NCBI RefSeq assembly: GCF_017115105.1
Contig: NZ_JABXKH010000048.1
Span: 62,001-126,000, forward strand
Direction: 5' to 3'
From: Nostoc sp. NMS2
GTDB taxonomy: Bacteria > Cyanobacteriota > Cyanobacteriia > Cyanobacteriales > Nostocaceae
Length of the DNA stretch: 64,000 nucleotides
The position numbers and the translations under genes are program-made. Of this stretch, positions 40,563-49,800 are shown piece by piece (the stretch's first letter is position 1; the number at the start of each line of letters is the position of its first letter). Below the pieces are notes generated by a model. The model worked only from the letters and a program-made list of their open reading frames with translations. It was not told where the DNA came from and did not search any database.

Positions 40563-42302
40563 ATGGTAGCGATGTCTACGACCGGCAAGGCCAACGCAGA
40601 AAACGTTCAACATCGGCTAACTATACAAACTGTAGAAATTGCCCCTAACACAACGGCGATTCGCTCTCTTGATTGGGATCGCGATCGCTTCGATATCGAA
40701 TTCGGACTGCAAAACGGCACAACCTATAATTCATATCTAATTAGGGGTGAACAAACAGTTTTGATTGATACTTCTCACCAGAAGTTTCGCGATCTGTATC
40801 TAGAGACTCTAAAAGGTCTTGTGAACCCCAAAACAATTGATTACATAATTGTCAGTCACACAGAGCCAGACCATAGCGGCTTGGTAGAAGATGTTTTGCA
40901 ATTAGCTCCTAGAGCTACTGTTTTAGCTTCAAAAGTTGCACTTCAGTTTTTGGAAGGCTTAGTACACGATCCATTTTCTAAGCGGGTTGTGAAAACTGGC
41001 GATCGCATAGATATCGGCAAAGGACACGAAATGGAATTCGTGAGTGCGCCTAACCTGCACTGGCCGGATACAATCTTTAGCTTTGACCGCAAAACCCAAA
41101 TTCTCTATACCTGTGATGCCTTTGGGATGCACTTTTGTGACGATCGCACCTTCGACGAAGATTTAGAAGCGATCGAAGCTGACTTTAGATTTTACTACGA
41201 TTGCTTGATGGGCCCTAACGCCCGTTCGCTGCTGAATGCGATGAAGCGGATGGGTGATTTAGGGAAGATTAATATAATTGCCAATGGTCACGGCCCCTTA
41301 TTATACCACCATTTAGATGTTCTAACTGGGTGCTACGAAAATTGGAGCCAAAAACAGGCTAAAGCAGAAACAACAGTTGGCTTGTTTTTTGTCTCAGATT
41401 ATGGTTATGGTGAGCGCCTGGGCCATGCGATTGCCGAAGGTATCCTAAAAACTGGCGTTGGCGTAGAAGTATTAGATTTGAGTACTGCCGAGAGCCAAGA
41501 AATCCAAGAACTAGCCGGGAGAGCAGCTGGCATCATTATCGGTATGCCCCCAAGTACCGCCGCCGCCGCCCAAGCTAGTATCAGTTCAGTGCTAGCTGTT
41601 GCCAAAAACAAGCAAATCGTTGGGCTATTTGAATGTTACGGTGGGGATGATGAACCCATTGATACACTCCGCAGAAAGTTTATCGACTCTGGCATCAAAG
41701 AAGCCTTCCCAGCCATTCGGATTAGAGAGGCTCCCACGGCATCTACATTCCAGTTGTGTGAAGAAGCGGGTAAAGACATCGGACAATTGCTAGTGCGCGA
41801 TCGCAACATCAAGCAAATCAAGTCCCTTGATGTCAACATGGAAAAGGCGTTAGGTCGCATTAGTAGTGGACTGTATATAGTCACGACTAAAAAAGATAAT
41901 GCCTCAAGTGCGATGTTGGCATCCTGGGTAACGCAAGCGAGTTTGCAACCATTAGGATTAACAATTGCCGTTGCTAAAGACCGCGCCATTGATTCTTTGA
42001 TGCAAGTAGGCGATCGCTTCGTCCTCAACGTTTTGGAAGAAGGCAATTATCAAGAATTGAAAAAGCACTTTCTCAAGCGCTTGCATCCTGGTGCTGACCG
42101 ATTTGCGGGAGTAAAAACTCAAACCGCGAAAAACGGTTCTCCGATTCTGACAGATGCTTTGGCATACATGGAATGTGAAATACAGACCAGCATGGAATGC
42201 AGCGACCACTGGATTTTATACTGCACCGTCCAAGAAGGTCGTGTTTCCAAAAACGATGGACTCACAGCCGTTCGCCATCGCAAAGTAGGTAATTACTACT
42301 AA
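40563..42302 (+). CDS. flv3: Flavodiiron protein, Flv3-type (complete iron site)
   Basis: This 579-residue protein has the three-domain cyanobacterial layout. An N-terminal metallo-beta-lactamase-like di-iron domain (1-265) holds the full ligand set: SHTEPDHSG, NLHWPDT, CDAFGMHF and ANGHGPLL. A flavodoxin domain (270-415) follows. The C-terminal NAD(P)H:flavin reductase-like domain (420-579) starts GRISSGLYIVTTKKDN. Such proteins reduce oxygen to water with electrons from photosystem I. A complete ligand set together with a partner lacking it points to the Flv3/Flv1 pair. The order Flv3 then Flv1 resembles the heterocyst-type pair of Anabaena, from memory. Confidence 0.88.
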   Translation: MVAMSTTGKANAENVQHRLTIQTVEIAPNTTAIRSLDWDRDRFDIEFGLQNGTTYNSYLIRGEQTVLIDTSHQKFRDLYLETLKGLVNPKTIDYIIVSHTEPDHSGLVEDVLQLAPRATVLASKVALQFLEGLVHDPFSKRVVKTGDRIDIGKGHEMEFVSAPNLHWPDTIFSFDRKTQILYTCDAFGMHFCDDRTFDEDLEAIEADFRFYYDCLMGPNARSLLNAMKRMGDLGKINIIANGHGPLLYHHLDVLTGCYENWSQKQAKAETTVGLFFVSDYGYGERLGHAIAEGILKTGVGVEVLDLSTAESQEIQELAGRAAGIIIGMPPSTAAAAQASISSVLAVAKNKQIVGLFECYGGDDEPIDTLRRKFIDSGIKEAFPAIRIREAPTASTFQLCEEAGKDIGQLLVRDRNIKQIKSLDVNMEKALGRISSGLYIVTTKKDNASSAMLASWVTQASLQPLGLTIAVAKDRAIDSLMQVGDRFVLNVLEEGNYQELKKHFLKRLHPGADRFAGVKTQTAKNGSPILTDALAYMECEIQTSMECSDHWILYCTVQEGRVSKNDGLTAVRHRKVGNYY

Positions 42303-42372
42303 GAAATAGAGAAGAGGTAACAGGTGACAGGGGACAGCAAAGAAAACTATCCCCTGTTTCCTATGATCTATA

Positions 42373-42414
42373 CCCTATAACCTATTCCCTGTTCCCTATA
42401 ACCTATTCCCTGTT
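42373..42414. repeat. Perfect 21-bp tandem repeat
   Basis: A 21-base unit made of three heptads (CCCTATA ACCTATT CCCTGTT) occurs twice without mismatch at 42373-42393 and 42394-42414, with partial units on both sides. It fills the spacer between the two flavodiiron genes. It belongs to the same CCCTATT-type heptamer family as 1514-1541. Confidence 0.85.
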
Positions 42415-42432
42415 CCCCAACTTTTAACAGCT

Positions 42433-44145
42433 ATGACCAATTCCAAGCCACGCGACGTACAAGTTTTACCAATTGCTACAAATACTAAGGCTTTAAGAGC
42501 GCGTAGTTGGTCACGTCTGCGGTTTGAAATTGAATACGCACTTGAAAGAGGTACTACTTCCAATTGCTATTTAATTGAAGCTGATAAAACCGCACTTATT
42601 GATCCACCGCCAGAAAGCTTTACTGAAGTTTATTTAGAGGCATTGCGGCAGACTGTAGATTTGACAACTTTAGATTATATAATCCTGGGTCACTTTAATC
42701 CCAACCGAGTTGCAACCCTTAAAGCAATTTTAGAACTGGCACCACAGGTAACTTTTGTCTGTTCTCTTCCTGGTGCGAACAATTTGCGGGCTGCTTTCCT
42801 AGAGCAAGATTTGAAAGTCTTGGTAATGCGGGGGAAAGAAACTCTGGATTTAGGCAAAGGTCATGTTTTAAAATTCTTCCCCACTCCTAGTCCACGTTGG
42901 CCAGAAGGACTTTGTAGCTACGACCAACAAACCCAAATTCTCTACACAGATAAGTTATTTGCAACTCATCTCTGTGGTGATGAAGTGTTTGATGATAATT
43001 GGGAAGCCCTTAAAGAAGACCAACGTTACTACTTTAACTGCCTGATGGCTCCTCAAGCTCCTCATGTACAGGCAGCTTTGGAGAAAATATCAGATTTGCA
43101 GGTGAGAATGTATGCTGTGGGTCACGGGCCTTTAGTACGCACCAGCTTAATCGAGCTTACCAAAGCCTATGGAGAATGGAGCCGTTCTCATAACGATCGC
43201 GAGATTTCCGTTGCCCTACTTTACGCTTCAGCTTATGGGAATACGGCGACTTTAGCACAAGCGATCGCTCTGGGATTAACTAAAGGTGGAGTCGCAGTCA
43301 AATCAATTAACTGCGAATTTGCCACCCCTGATGAAATTCGCATCAACCTAGCACAGTCAGAAGGTTTTATCATCGGTTCTCCTACCATTGGTGGTCATGC
43401 ACCTACACCCATTCATACTGCTTTAGGGATTGTGATCTCAAGCGGTGACAACAGCAAACTCGCTGGGGTCTTTGGTTCTTATGGCTGGAGTGGCGAAGCC
43501 TTTGACTTAATCGAAGGAAAACTCCGGGATTCTGGATATCGCTTTGGCTTTGACACCTTGAAGGTCAAGTTTAAACCAGATGATGTCACACTCAAATTCT
43601 GTGAAGAACTAGGTACAGACTTTGCCCAAGCACTGAAAAAAGCTAAAAAAGTCCGTGTGCCACAACAAGCTGCTACTCCAGTAGAACAGGCTGTTGGTCG
43701 AATTGTTGGTTCCGTCTGCGTGGTGACAGCGAAACTTGGAGAAGTGTCTACCGCAATGTTAGGCGCTTGGGTTTCTCAAGCTACCTTTAATCCACCTGGA
43801 ATAAGTGTAGCGATCGCTAAAGACCGAGCGATCGAATCTTTGATGTATCCTGGCGGTAAGTTTGCCTTAAATATTCTACCCGAAGGCAATCACCAAGATT
43901 ACATGAAGCATTTCCGTAAATCTTTTGCGCCTGGGGAAGATCGATTTGCTAACTTTAGTACAGCAGTTGCAGATAACGGCTGTACTGTCCTCACCGACGC
44001 TTTAGCATATTTGGAATGCTCAGTGAATCAACGTCTAGAATGTGGCGATCACTGGGTTGTATATGCAACTGTAGACGAAGGTAAATTACTCAAGCCTGAT
44101 GCTGTTACTGCTATCAACCACCGTAAAACAGGTACTCATTACTAA
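42433..44145 (+). CDS. flv1: Flavodiiron protein, Flv1-type (degenerate iron site)
   Basis: The 570-residue protein has the same three domains as the gene upstream. The iron ligands are replaced: LGHFNPNRVATL takes the place of HTEPDHSG, and SPRWPEG takes the place of LHWPD. That non-canonical site is characteristic of Flv1/Flv2, which work as heteromers with the complete partner. The flavodoxin part (VALLYASAYGNTATLAQAIA) and the flavin-reductase part (VGRIVGSVCVVTAKLGEV) look intact. It lies 130 bases downstream of flv3 with a repeat-filled spacer and ends in a terminator hairpin. Confidence 0.88.
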   Translation: MTNSKPRDVQVLPIATNTKALRARSWSRLRFEIEYALERGTTSNCYLIEADKTALIDPPPESFTEVYLEALRQTVDLTTLDYIILGHFNPNRVATLKAILELAPQVTFVCSLPGANNLRAAFLEQDLKVLVMRGKETLDLGKGHVLKFFPTPSPRWPEGLCSYDQQTQILYTDKLFATHLCGDEVFDDNWEALKEDQRYYFNCLMAPQAPHVQAALEKISDLQVRMYAVGHGPLVRTSLIELTKAYGEWSRSHNDREISVALLYASAYGNTATLAQAIALGLTKGGVAVKSINCEFATPDEIRINLAQSEGFIIGSPTIGGHAPTPIHTALGIVISSGDNSKLAGVFGSYGWSGEAFDLIEGKLRDSGYRFGFDTLKVKFKPDDVTLKFCEELGTDFAQALKKAKKVRVPQQAATPVEQAVGRIVGSVCVVTAKLGEVSTAMLGAWVSQATFNPPGISVAIAKDRAIESLMYPGGKFALNILPEGNHQDYMKHFRKSFAPGEDRFANFSTAVADNGCTVLTDALAYLECSVNQRLECGDHWVVYATVDEGKLLKPDAVTAINHRKTGTHY

Positions 44146-44249
44146 CTCTTTATAGGTACTCTCCAACTTAGGAGATTATCTTGCAATGCAACTTTAGCAG
44201 CATTTCTGCTACTTACTCTGTCTGCTAGATATCCAATCAAGCACACTTA

Positions 44250-44288
44250 AATCCACCTATCACTCTCATGTGTAGGTGGATTAATTTT
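44250..44288 (+). terminator. Terminator after the flavodiiron genes
   Basis: AATCCACCTA at 44250-44259 pairs with TAGGTGGATT at 44273-44282 around a 13-base loop, followed by AATTTTTT. It lies 105 bases after the flv1 stop. Confidence 0.8.
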
Positions 44289-44390
44289 TTGGCTAGAATT
44301 TCCAAGAAATAAATTATTCTATTTTGTGGGGTGGGACGAAAGCTCAAATCTATATCTAGCAAGCATTTTACACATATTCTCATCCCCTAA

Positions 44391-44460
44391 CCCCGAATCC
44401 CAAAATTAGGATTCGGGGAAATTAACTTCCGGCTCCCCTCTCCCGTAATCGGGAGAGGGG
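44391..44460. repeat. Two adjacent perfect hairpins (REP-like)
   Basis: CCCCGAATCC (44391-44400) pairs with GGATTCGGGG (44409-44418), and CCCCTCTCCCG (44435-44445) pairs with CGGGAGAGGGG (44450-44460). Both stems are perfect, with loops of 8 and 4 bases. The sequence after them (GGCTGGGGGTGAGGG) continues the same purine-rich style. These are repetitive extragenic palindromes inside an intergenic region of about 870 bases (44146-45012) that holds no gene I can support. Confidence 0.75.
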
Positions 44461-45012
44461 CTGGGGGTGAGGGCAAAACGTTGGTTGTCACAAAGAGGGT
44501 TTTACCTGAAGTTGACACCAATAGCTTTTCGGCCACTCCACAATAAATAGTTGGATATTTTTTTATTTGGAAGTCACAAGGAAAATTTTTTAACACAAAA
44601 TCTTAACAAATCAGTCTTGTTTTCACATATCTGTAGTTAAGTCAACGAGTTCTATAAAACCAGAAAATGCGATCGCTCTGTTGCAACCATCGCTTAAGTT
44701 GCAAGTATATCTTCTTACCAGTAAAACATTCAAATTCCTGCTAGATTAACCGCTTGTATTTAAAAAGTGTATCTGTAGCCAGGATTTCAGAAAACAGTAT
44801 AACTGATCGCAGTATATGCAATCAGAAAAATAGTGCGTGCAATTTCAGTATTAAAGCGGAAACAACATAAATTCACTTTGTAAAATTACGCAATTTTTAC
44901 CAGGACAACTGCAAAATCGCAGTGTAGTCTTTAACTAGAAAAACACTATCAGGCAATTGCTAGACAAAATGCCAAATATGGCTACGAAACTTTTATAATA
45001 TTTGTTGCTTTT

Positions 45013-45192
45013 ATGACTCCAAAACACACCAAAATTAAATTTCCCCTTTGGCAGTATCTGAACCAACCTTTATTTAGTCACGATACTAAATTAGTATTAA
45101 ATCCTCAACGCTTTGCATTGATCTGGCGGCTTCGACTTCTAGAACGCTGTTGGGCTAAAGAATGTGATGCTAAAGGGCCTCAACAGCATTAG
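45013..45192 (+). CDS. Small hypothetical protein, 59 residues
   Basis: An ATG frame of 59 codons gives a basic, aromatic-rich peptide: MTPKHTKIKFPLWQYLNQPL, then LNPQRFALIWRLRLLERCWA, ending KGPQQH. It ends 23 bases before a strong intrinsic terminator on the same strand, which supports it as an independent transcript. The composition (four arginines and two tryptophans in the middle helix) is unlike random AT-rich frame. I recognise no family. Confidence 0.55.
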   Translation: MTPKHTKIKFPLWQYLNQPLFSHDTKLVLNPQRFALIWRLRLLERCWAKECDAKGPQQH

Positions 45193-45212
45193 CTACCTGA
45201 AAAGCCGTCAAA

Positions 45213-46505
45213 CTAAGCCTCGTCTACAGAACGAGGCTTTTTGCCATCAAGTAAAGCACTGACAGTCATATCTCCCATAACATTAATTGCGGTACGGCAG
45301 CGATCCAAAAACCAATCGATGGTAACTAGCAAAGCAATATACTGGGTAGGTAAACCTACAGAAGTAAACACCAGTGTCATCGTTACCAGTCCAGCATTAG
45401 GAATATTCGCCGCACCTACAGATGCAAAAATCGAAGTCAGGATGACAATTAACTGCTGTCCCAGATTCAGATGTTGTCCTATTAGTTGCGAAATAAACAA
45501 CGCAGACATTGCTTCATAAAGAGCAGTACCATCATTATTGAAATTTGCCCCAACTAATGCCCCCAAAGCAGCAGAAGATTCCCTTAAACCGACTTTTGTT
45601 TGCAAAACCTCAAAGGTTACGGGCATTGCTGCCGCAGAGGAAGAAGTTGAAAAAGCTGTTAAAAAGGCATCAGATCCGCCAGCTAGGAATTTTAGCGGGG
45701 GTACCCAAGAACCAAATTTTACTCTGGTCAAATAGTAGCACGCTTGCAATGACAGTGCTAACAGCACCGCCAAGATAAATGCACCCAAAGATTTAAACGG
45801 TGCAAATCCTTGCATCGCAACTGTTTTAGCCACAATCCCAAAGACTGCGAAAGGCACTAAGGCAATTACCCAGTTGAGGACGCGGACTACCGCCTCAAAT
45901 AAAATCCCGATGACATCCTCTATCGGCTGGTATCCGTTTTTCCCTTGGGCGATTTGTTCAGATTTTAATGCCCGCAGGACGATGCCAAAACTTAGGGCAA
46001 TTACAATTAGTTGGATGACATTATTATCAACTAATGGCTTGAGAACAGCTTCTGGTACAGCATCTTTGAGTATTCCCCAAGGGTCAATACTCTGAGTAGT
46101 TATTTGTGTACTTGTTGAGGTGGCTACATTTCCCCAAGTTCCTGGACGTAGTACATTGGCTACCAAAAGTCCTACTAAAATAGCTACGGTAGTGTTAGTT
46201 AAAAGTAGCACTGCTAGCCGCCGTCCAGCTGTACCGGGGATATTCGTAGTCATTAAGGTGTGCAGCACCGCTACCAAAATTAAGGGTGTAGCTAGGGCGC
46301 GGAGAGCCTTTAGCACCAACTCAGCCGGAATTGCTAAATTATTGATTAAGGTGGCATCACTGGGATTAGGATTCCCCGCACCAAGGGCAATTCCAACGCT
46401 GACTGCGGCTACTAGGGCGATGAGAATTTGCAATGTGAGAGGGATACGCTGCCACCAAGGGCGAGCTTTGGTTTCAGACGAAGTAGTACTCTCTGTTTCA
46501 CTCAT
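45213..46505 (-). CDS. Dicarboxylate/amino acid:cation symporter
   Basis: This 430-residue membrane transporter belongs to the glutamate/dicarboxylate symporter (DAACS, GltP/DctA-like) family. It has about eight helices plus re-entrant loops. The serine-rich substrate loop AFSTSSSAAAMPVTFEVLQTK lies near residue 285. The region GALVGANFNNDGTALYEAMSALFISQ and the C-terminal DRCRTAINVMGDMTVSALL contain the conserved asparagine and aspartate of the binding site. It imports glutamate, aspartate or dicarboxylates with sodium or protons; the substrate is not decided. It is divergent from dnaE. Confidence 0.9.
   Translation of the reverse strand: MSETESTTSSETKARPWWQRIPLTLQILIALVAAVSVGIALGAGNPNPSDATLINNLAIPAELVLKALRALATPLILVAVLHTLMTTNIPGTAGRRLAVLLLTNTTVAILVGLLVANVLRPGTWGNVATSTSTQITTQSIDPWGILKDAVPEAVLKPLVDNNVIQLIVIALSFGIVLRALKSEQIAQGKNGYQPIEDVIGILFEAVVRVLNWVIALVPFAVFGIVAKTVAMQGFAPFKSLGAFILAVLLALSLQACYYLTRVKFGSWVPPLKFLAGGSDAFLTAFSTSSSAAAMPVTFEVLQTKVGLRESSAALGALVGANFNNDGTALYEAMSALFISQLIGQHLNLGQQLIVILTSIFASVGAANIPNAGLVTMTLVFTSVGLPTQYIALLVTIDWFLDRCRTAINVMGDMTVSALLDGKKPRSVDEA
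45215..45242 (+). terminator. Terminator embedded in the symporter 3' end
   Basis: AAGCCTCGT (45215-45223) pairs with ACGAGGCTT (45231-45239) around a 7-base loop and is followed by TTT. It serves the plus-strand gene at 45013-45192. The same bases encode the last residues (KKPRSVDEA) of the minus-strand symporter. Confidence 0.85.
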
Positions 46506-46698
46506 TAGTTAGATGCTGATTAACTGCTGTAACTATTAAAACAACATTGATGACAGTGGCAATTTCGGAAAAAGAACAGCTTTAATTTTAGTTAAAAACT
46601 GTTAATCTAATATTCCATTGCTTTGCAAAATCCGGCTTGAAAGGGTATACCACAAGGTAGGCCCCTAAAGATATCTTGGCTTGTGGTTGGAGATGCTT

Positions 46699-49329
46699 AT
46701 GTCCTTTGTGCCTTTACATATTCACAGTGATTACAGTCTACTAGATGGGGCAAGTCAGCTACCAGAATTGGTGGATCAAGCGATCGCACTGGGGATGAAA
46801 GCGATCGCCCTTACCGATCATGGTGTCATGTATGGAGCCATTGAACTGATCAAAATCTGCCGTAGTCAAAATATTAAGCCGATTATCGGCAATGAAATGT
46901 ATGTAATTAACGGCGATATTGAAAAACAAGAACGTCGTCCCAAATATCATCAAGTCGTTTTAGCTAAAAATACTAAAGGTTACAAAAATTTAGTTAAATT
47001 AACCACAATTTCTCACCTCAAAGGTGTTCAAGGCAAAGGAATTTTTTCTCGTCCTTGTATTAATAAAGATTTACTCAAAGAATATCATGAAGGCTTAATT
47101 GTCACCAGCGCTTGTTTGGGTGGAGAAGTTCCCCAAGCAATTCTCAGTGGTAGACCAGATGCAGCCCGGAAAGTTGCTCAGTGGTATAAAGATGTATTTG
47201 GTGATGATTATTATCTCGAAATTCAAGACCACGGTTCCCAAGAAGACCGGATTGTGAATGTAGAAATAGTCAAAATTGCGAGGGAACTAGGCATTAAATT
47301 TATTGCCACTAATGATTCGCATTTTATTTCTTGTTTTGACGTTGAAGCCCATGATGCCTTGCTATGTATTCAAACTGGCAAGCTAATTATTGAAGATAAG
47401 CGGATGCGTTATAGCGGCACAGAATATCTCAAATCTGGTGAGGAGATGCGGCAGCTATTTCGTGACCATTTAACGGATGATGTAATTACCGAAGCGATCG
47501 CAACTACAGAAGAAGTCGCTGATAAAGTCGAGCCTTACCATATCATGGGTGAGCCTCAGATTCCTACACCCCCAATTCCCTCCGGTCATACTGCTGACAC
47601 TTATGCCGAAGATGTTGCATGGAGTGGGCTTTTAGAACGGTTAAATCGCAAATCTCGCCAAGAAGTCGATTCCGTCTATAAAGAAAGATTGGAATACGAA
47701 TTAAAAATGATTCAGCAAATGGGTTTTTCCAAATACTTTTTAGTTGTATGGGACTACATCAAATTTGCTAGAGATAATAACATTCCTGTCGGGCCAGGTC
47801 GTGGTTCTGCGGCTGGTTCATTAGTTGCTTATGCGATGCGAATTACTAATATTGACCCTGTGCATCATGGGCTACTATTTGAGCGTTTTTTGAACCCAGA
47901 ACGAAAATCTATGCCCGATATTGATACAGACTTCTGTATTGAACAACGGGATAAAGTTATTGATTATGTAACCGAGAAATATGGTGCAGATAGAGTTGCT
48001 CAAATTATTACTTTTAACCGCCTAACTTCTAAAGCAGTTTTGAAAGATGTTGCCAGAGTATTAAATATTCCCTACGGGGAAGCTGACAAAATGGCGAAAT
48101 TAATTCCTGTGGTGCGGGGAAAACCAACAAAACTCAAGGTGATGATTTCTAATGAAACTCCAGAACCAGAGTTTAAGGAGAAATATGATAAAGAACCCCA
48201 TGTTCGTCACTGGCTTGATATGGCAATGCGAATTGAAGGAACTAACAAAACTTTTGGTGTTCATGCAGCAGGTGTAGTAATTTCAGACGAACCACTTGAT
48301 GAAATTGTGCCTTTACAGAAGAATAATGACGGTTCCGTGATTACTCAATACTTCATGGAAGACCTGGAATCAATGGGTTTGTTGAAAATGGATTTTCTGG
48401 GTTTACGGAACCTGACACTGATTCAAAAGACCGTTGATTTGATTCAAGAGACTAGAGGATATCGGGTTGATCCTGATGAAATTCCCCGCCAGGAAAGAAA
48501 AGCCCAGAAGATATTAGCTAAAGGTGAACATAGCAGTTTACCTAAAGATGTACAAAAAACTTATGAACTATTAGAAGCAGGTGAATTAGAAGGGATATTT
48601 CAATTAGAATCTTCTGGAATGCGTCAAATAGTGCGAGATTTGAAGCCTTCTAATATAGAAGATATTTCTTCAATTTTGGCACTTTATCGACCGGGGCCGT
48701 TAGATGCAGGACTGATTCCTAAATTTATTAACCGCAAACATGGCCGAGAAAATATTGATTATCAACACGCTGTTTTAGAACCAATATTAGACGAAACTTA
48801 TGGAATTATGGTCTATCAAGAGCAAATCATGAAAATTGCTCAGGATATGGCTGGATATTCTCTAGGACAAGCTGACTTGCTGCGTCGGGCGATGGGTAAA
48901 AAGAAAGTTTCTGAGATGCAAAAGCAGCGAGAAAAATTCGTGGATGGCGCAGCAAAAAACGGTGTTCCGAAAAAAGTTGCGGATGAATTATTTGAGCAAA
49001 TGTTAAAGTTTGCTGAATATTGTTTAAGCTATGACACGGAAATATTGACAGTAGAATATGGATTGTTGCCGATTGGCAAAATTGTAGAAAAATGTATTGA
49101 ATGTAATGTGTATAGTGTTGATAATAATGGAAATATTTATACGCAACCTGTAGCACAGTGGCACGATCGCGGAGAACAAGAGGTGTTTGAGTATTGCTTG
49201 GAAGATGGTTCAGTGATTCGGGCAACAAAAGACCATAAATTTATGACTGTTGATGGTCAAATGTTGCCAATTGATGAAATATTTGAACGGGAATTGGATT
49301 TGATGCGGGTTGAGGGTTTGCCAAATTGA
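46699..49329 (+). CDS. dnaE: DNA polymerase III alpha subunit, N half with split-intein N part
   Basis: This 876-residue protein is the N-terminal half of the replicative polymerase. It starts [19 protein letters not shown] (PHP domain), has [18 protein letters not shown] and [21 protein letters not shown] (catalytic acids), and continues to QMLKFAEY at residue 774. From Cys775 the last 102 residues are the N half of a split intein. The C half and remaining DnaE are made from a separate gene elsewhere and joined by protein trans-splicing. I start at the ATG at 46699 with GGAG seven bases upstream; the open frame begins at a TTG six codons earlier. Confidence 0.97.
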   Translation: MSFVPLHIHSDYSLLDGASQLPELVDQAIALGMKAIALTDHGVMYGAIELIKICRSQNIKPIIGNEMYVINGDIEKQERRPKYHQVVLAKNTKGYKNLVKLTTISHLKGVQGKGIFSRPCINKDLLKEYHEGLIVTSACLGGEVPQAILSGRPDAARKVAQWYKDVFGDDYYLEIQDHGSQEDRIVNVEIVKIARELGIKFIATNDSHFISCFDVEAHDALLCIQTGKLIIEDKRMRYSGTEYLKSGEEMRQLFRDHLTDDVITEAIATTEEVADKVEPYHIMGEPQIPTPPIPSGHTADTYAEDVAWSGLLERLNRKSRQEVDSVYKERLEYELKMIQQMGFSKYFLVVWDYIKFARDNNIPVGPGRGSAAGSLVAYAMRITNIDPVHHGLLFERFLNPERKSMPDIDTDFCIEQRDKVIDYVTEKYGADRVAQIITFNRLTSKAVLKDVARVLNIPYGEADKMAKLIPVVRGKPTKLKVMISNETPEPEFKEKYDKEPHVRHWLDMAMRIEGTNKTFGVHAAGVVISDEPLDEIVPLQKNNDGSVITQYFMEDLESMGLLKMDFLGLRNLTLIQKTVDLIQETRGYRVDPDEIPRQERKAQKILAKGEHSSLPKDVQKTYELLEAGELEGIFQLESSGMRQIVRDLKPSNIEDISSILALYRPGPLDAGLIPKFINRKHGRENIDYQHAVLEPILDETYGIMVYQEQIMKIAQDMAGYSLGQADLLRRAMGKKKVSEMQKQREKFVDGAAKNGVPKKVADELFEQMLKFAEYCLSYDTEILTVEYGLLPIGKIVEKCIECNVYSVDNNGNIYTQPVAQWHDRGEQEVFEYCLEDGSVIRATKDHKFMTVDGQMLPIDEIFERELDLMRVEGLPN
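49021..49326 (+). other. Split DnaE intein, N-terminal half
   Basis: The 102 residues begin with the splicing cysteine in [19 protein letters not shown] and end [12 protein letters not shown]. The B-block TxxH is [18 protein letters not shown]. Length and sequence match the Nostoc punctiforme DnaE N intein with a few substitutions. The matching C intein is not in this window. Confidence 0.97.
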
Positions 49330-49782
49330 TGTTTCTACGTCTTGAAGTTATAGGATTATTAGCTCAATAATCCACTAATAGCAATTTTGGATGAGTAAGA
49401 GAAACGAACCGCAAAGGACGCAAAGGACACAAAGAAAGAAAAAGGTCAAAAAATTCGGCGCAGCCTCACAAAGAAATGGTATTAGCACATTAATTTTTAT
49501 AAAAAAAAGCTTAACTAGTCCAATTTTTAAACAAAGTTTAGGGGTTTAATTCCCCTGCCTCTACAGGCAGAACGTTTTGGGTCGGGGTCTGTCTTGCAAA
49601 GTTGCTCCTCTACAGCGCTTCGCGCATCCTGCGGCGGGGGAGACCCCAAGACCGCACTTTGCGCTAAATCCCCGTCAAAAAACTTAATTACGAATTACGA
49701 ATTACGAATTACGAATTACGAATTATTCTGTCTATAGGCTAGAAGCATGAGGCTACACTTAGTGACATGATCAAAGGAGGTG
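49330..49782. repeat. Intergenic region with heptamer and palindromic repeats
   Basis: About 450 bases separate dnaE from ackA. At 49687-49721 five perfect ATTACGA units stand in a row. At 49600-49660 there are GC-rich palindromic pieces (GCGCTTCGCGC, GCGGGGGAGACCCC) of the interspersed repeat type. No gene or terminator is evident. Confidence 0.7.
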
Positions 49783-49800
49783 ATGTTTTTATGTTGTCCT

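Noticed and set aside
49687-49721. Tandem ATTACGA repeats as a possible CRISPR array
   Set aside because: Units are seven bases with no spacers; this is a heptamer repeat. No CRISPR array or cas gene was found in the window.
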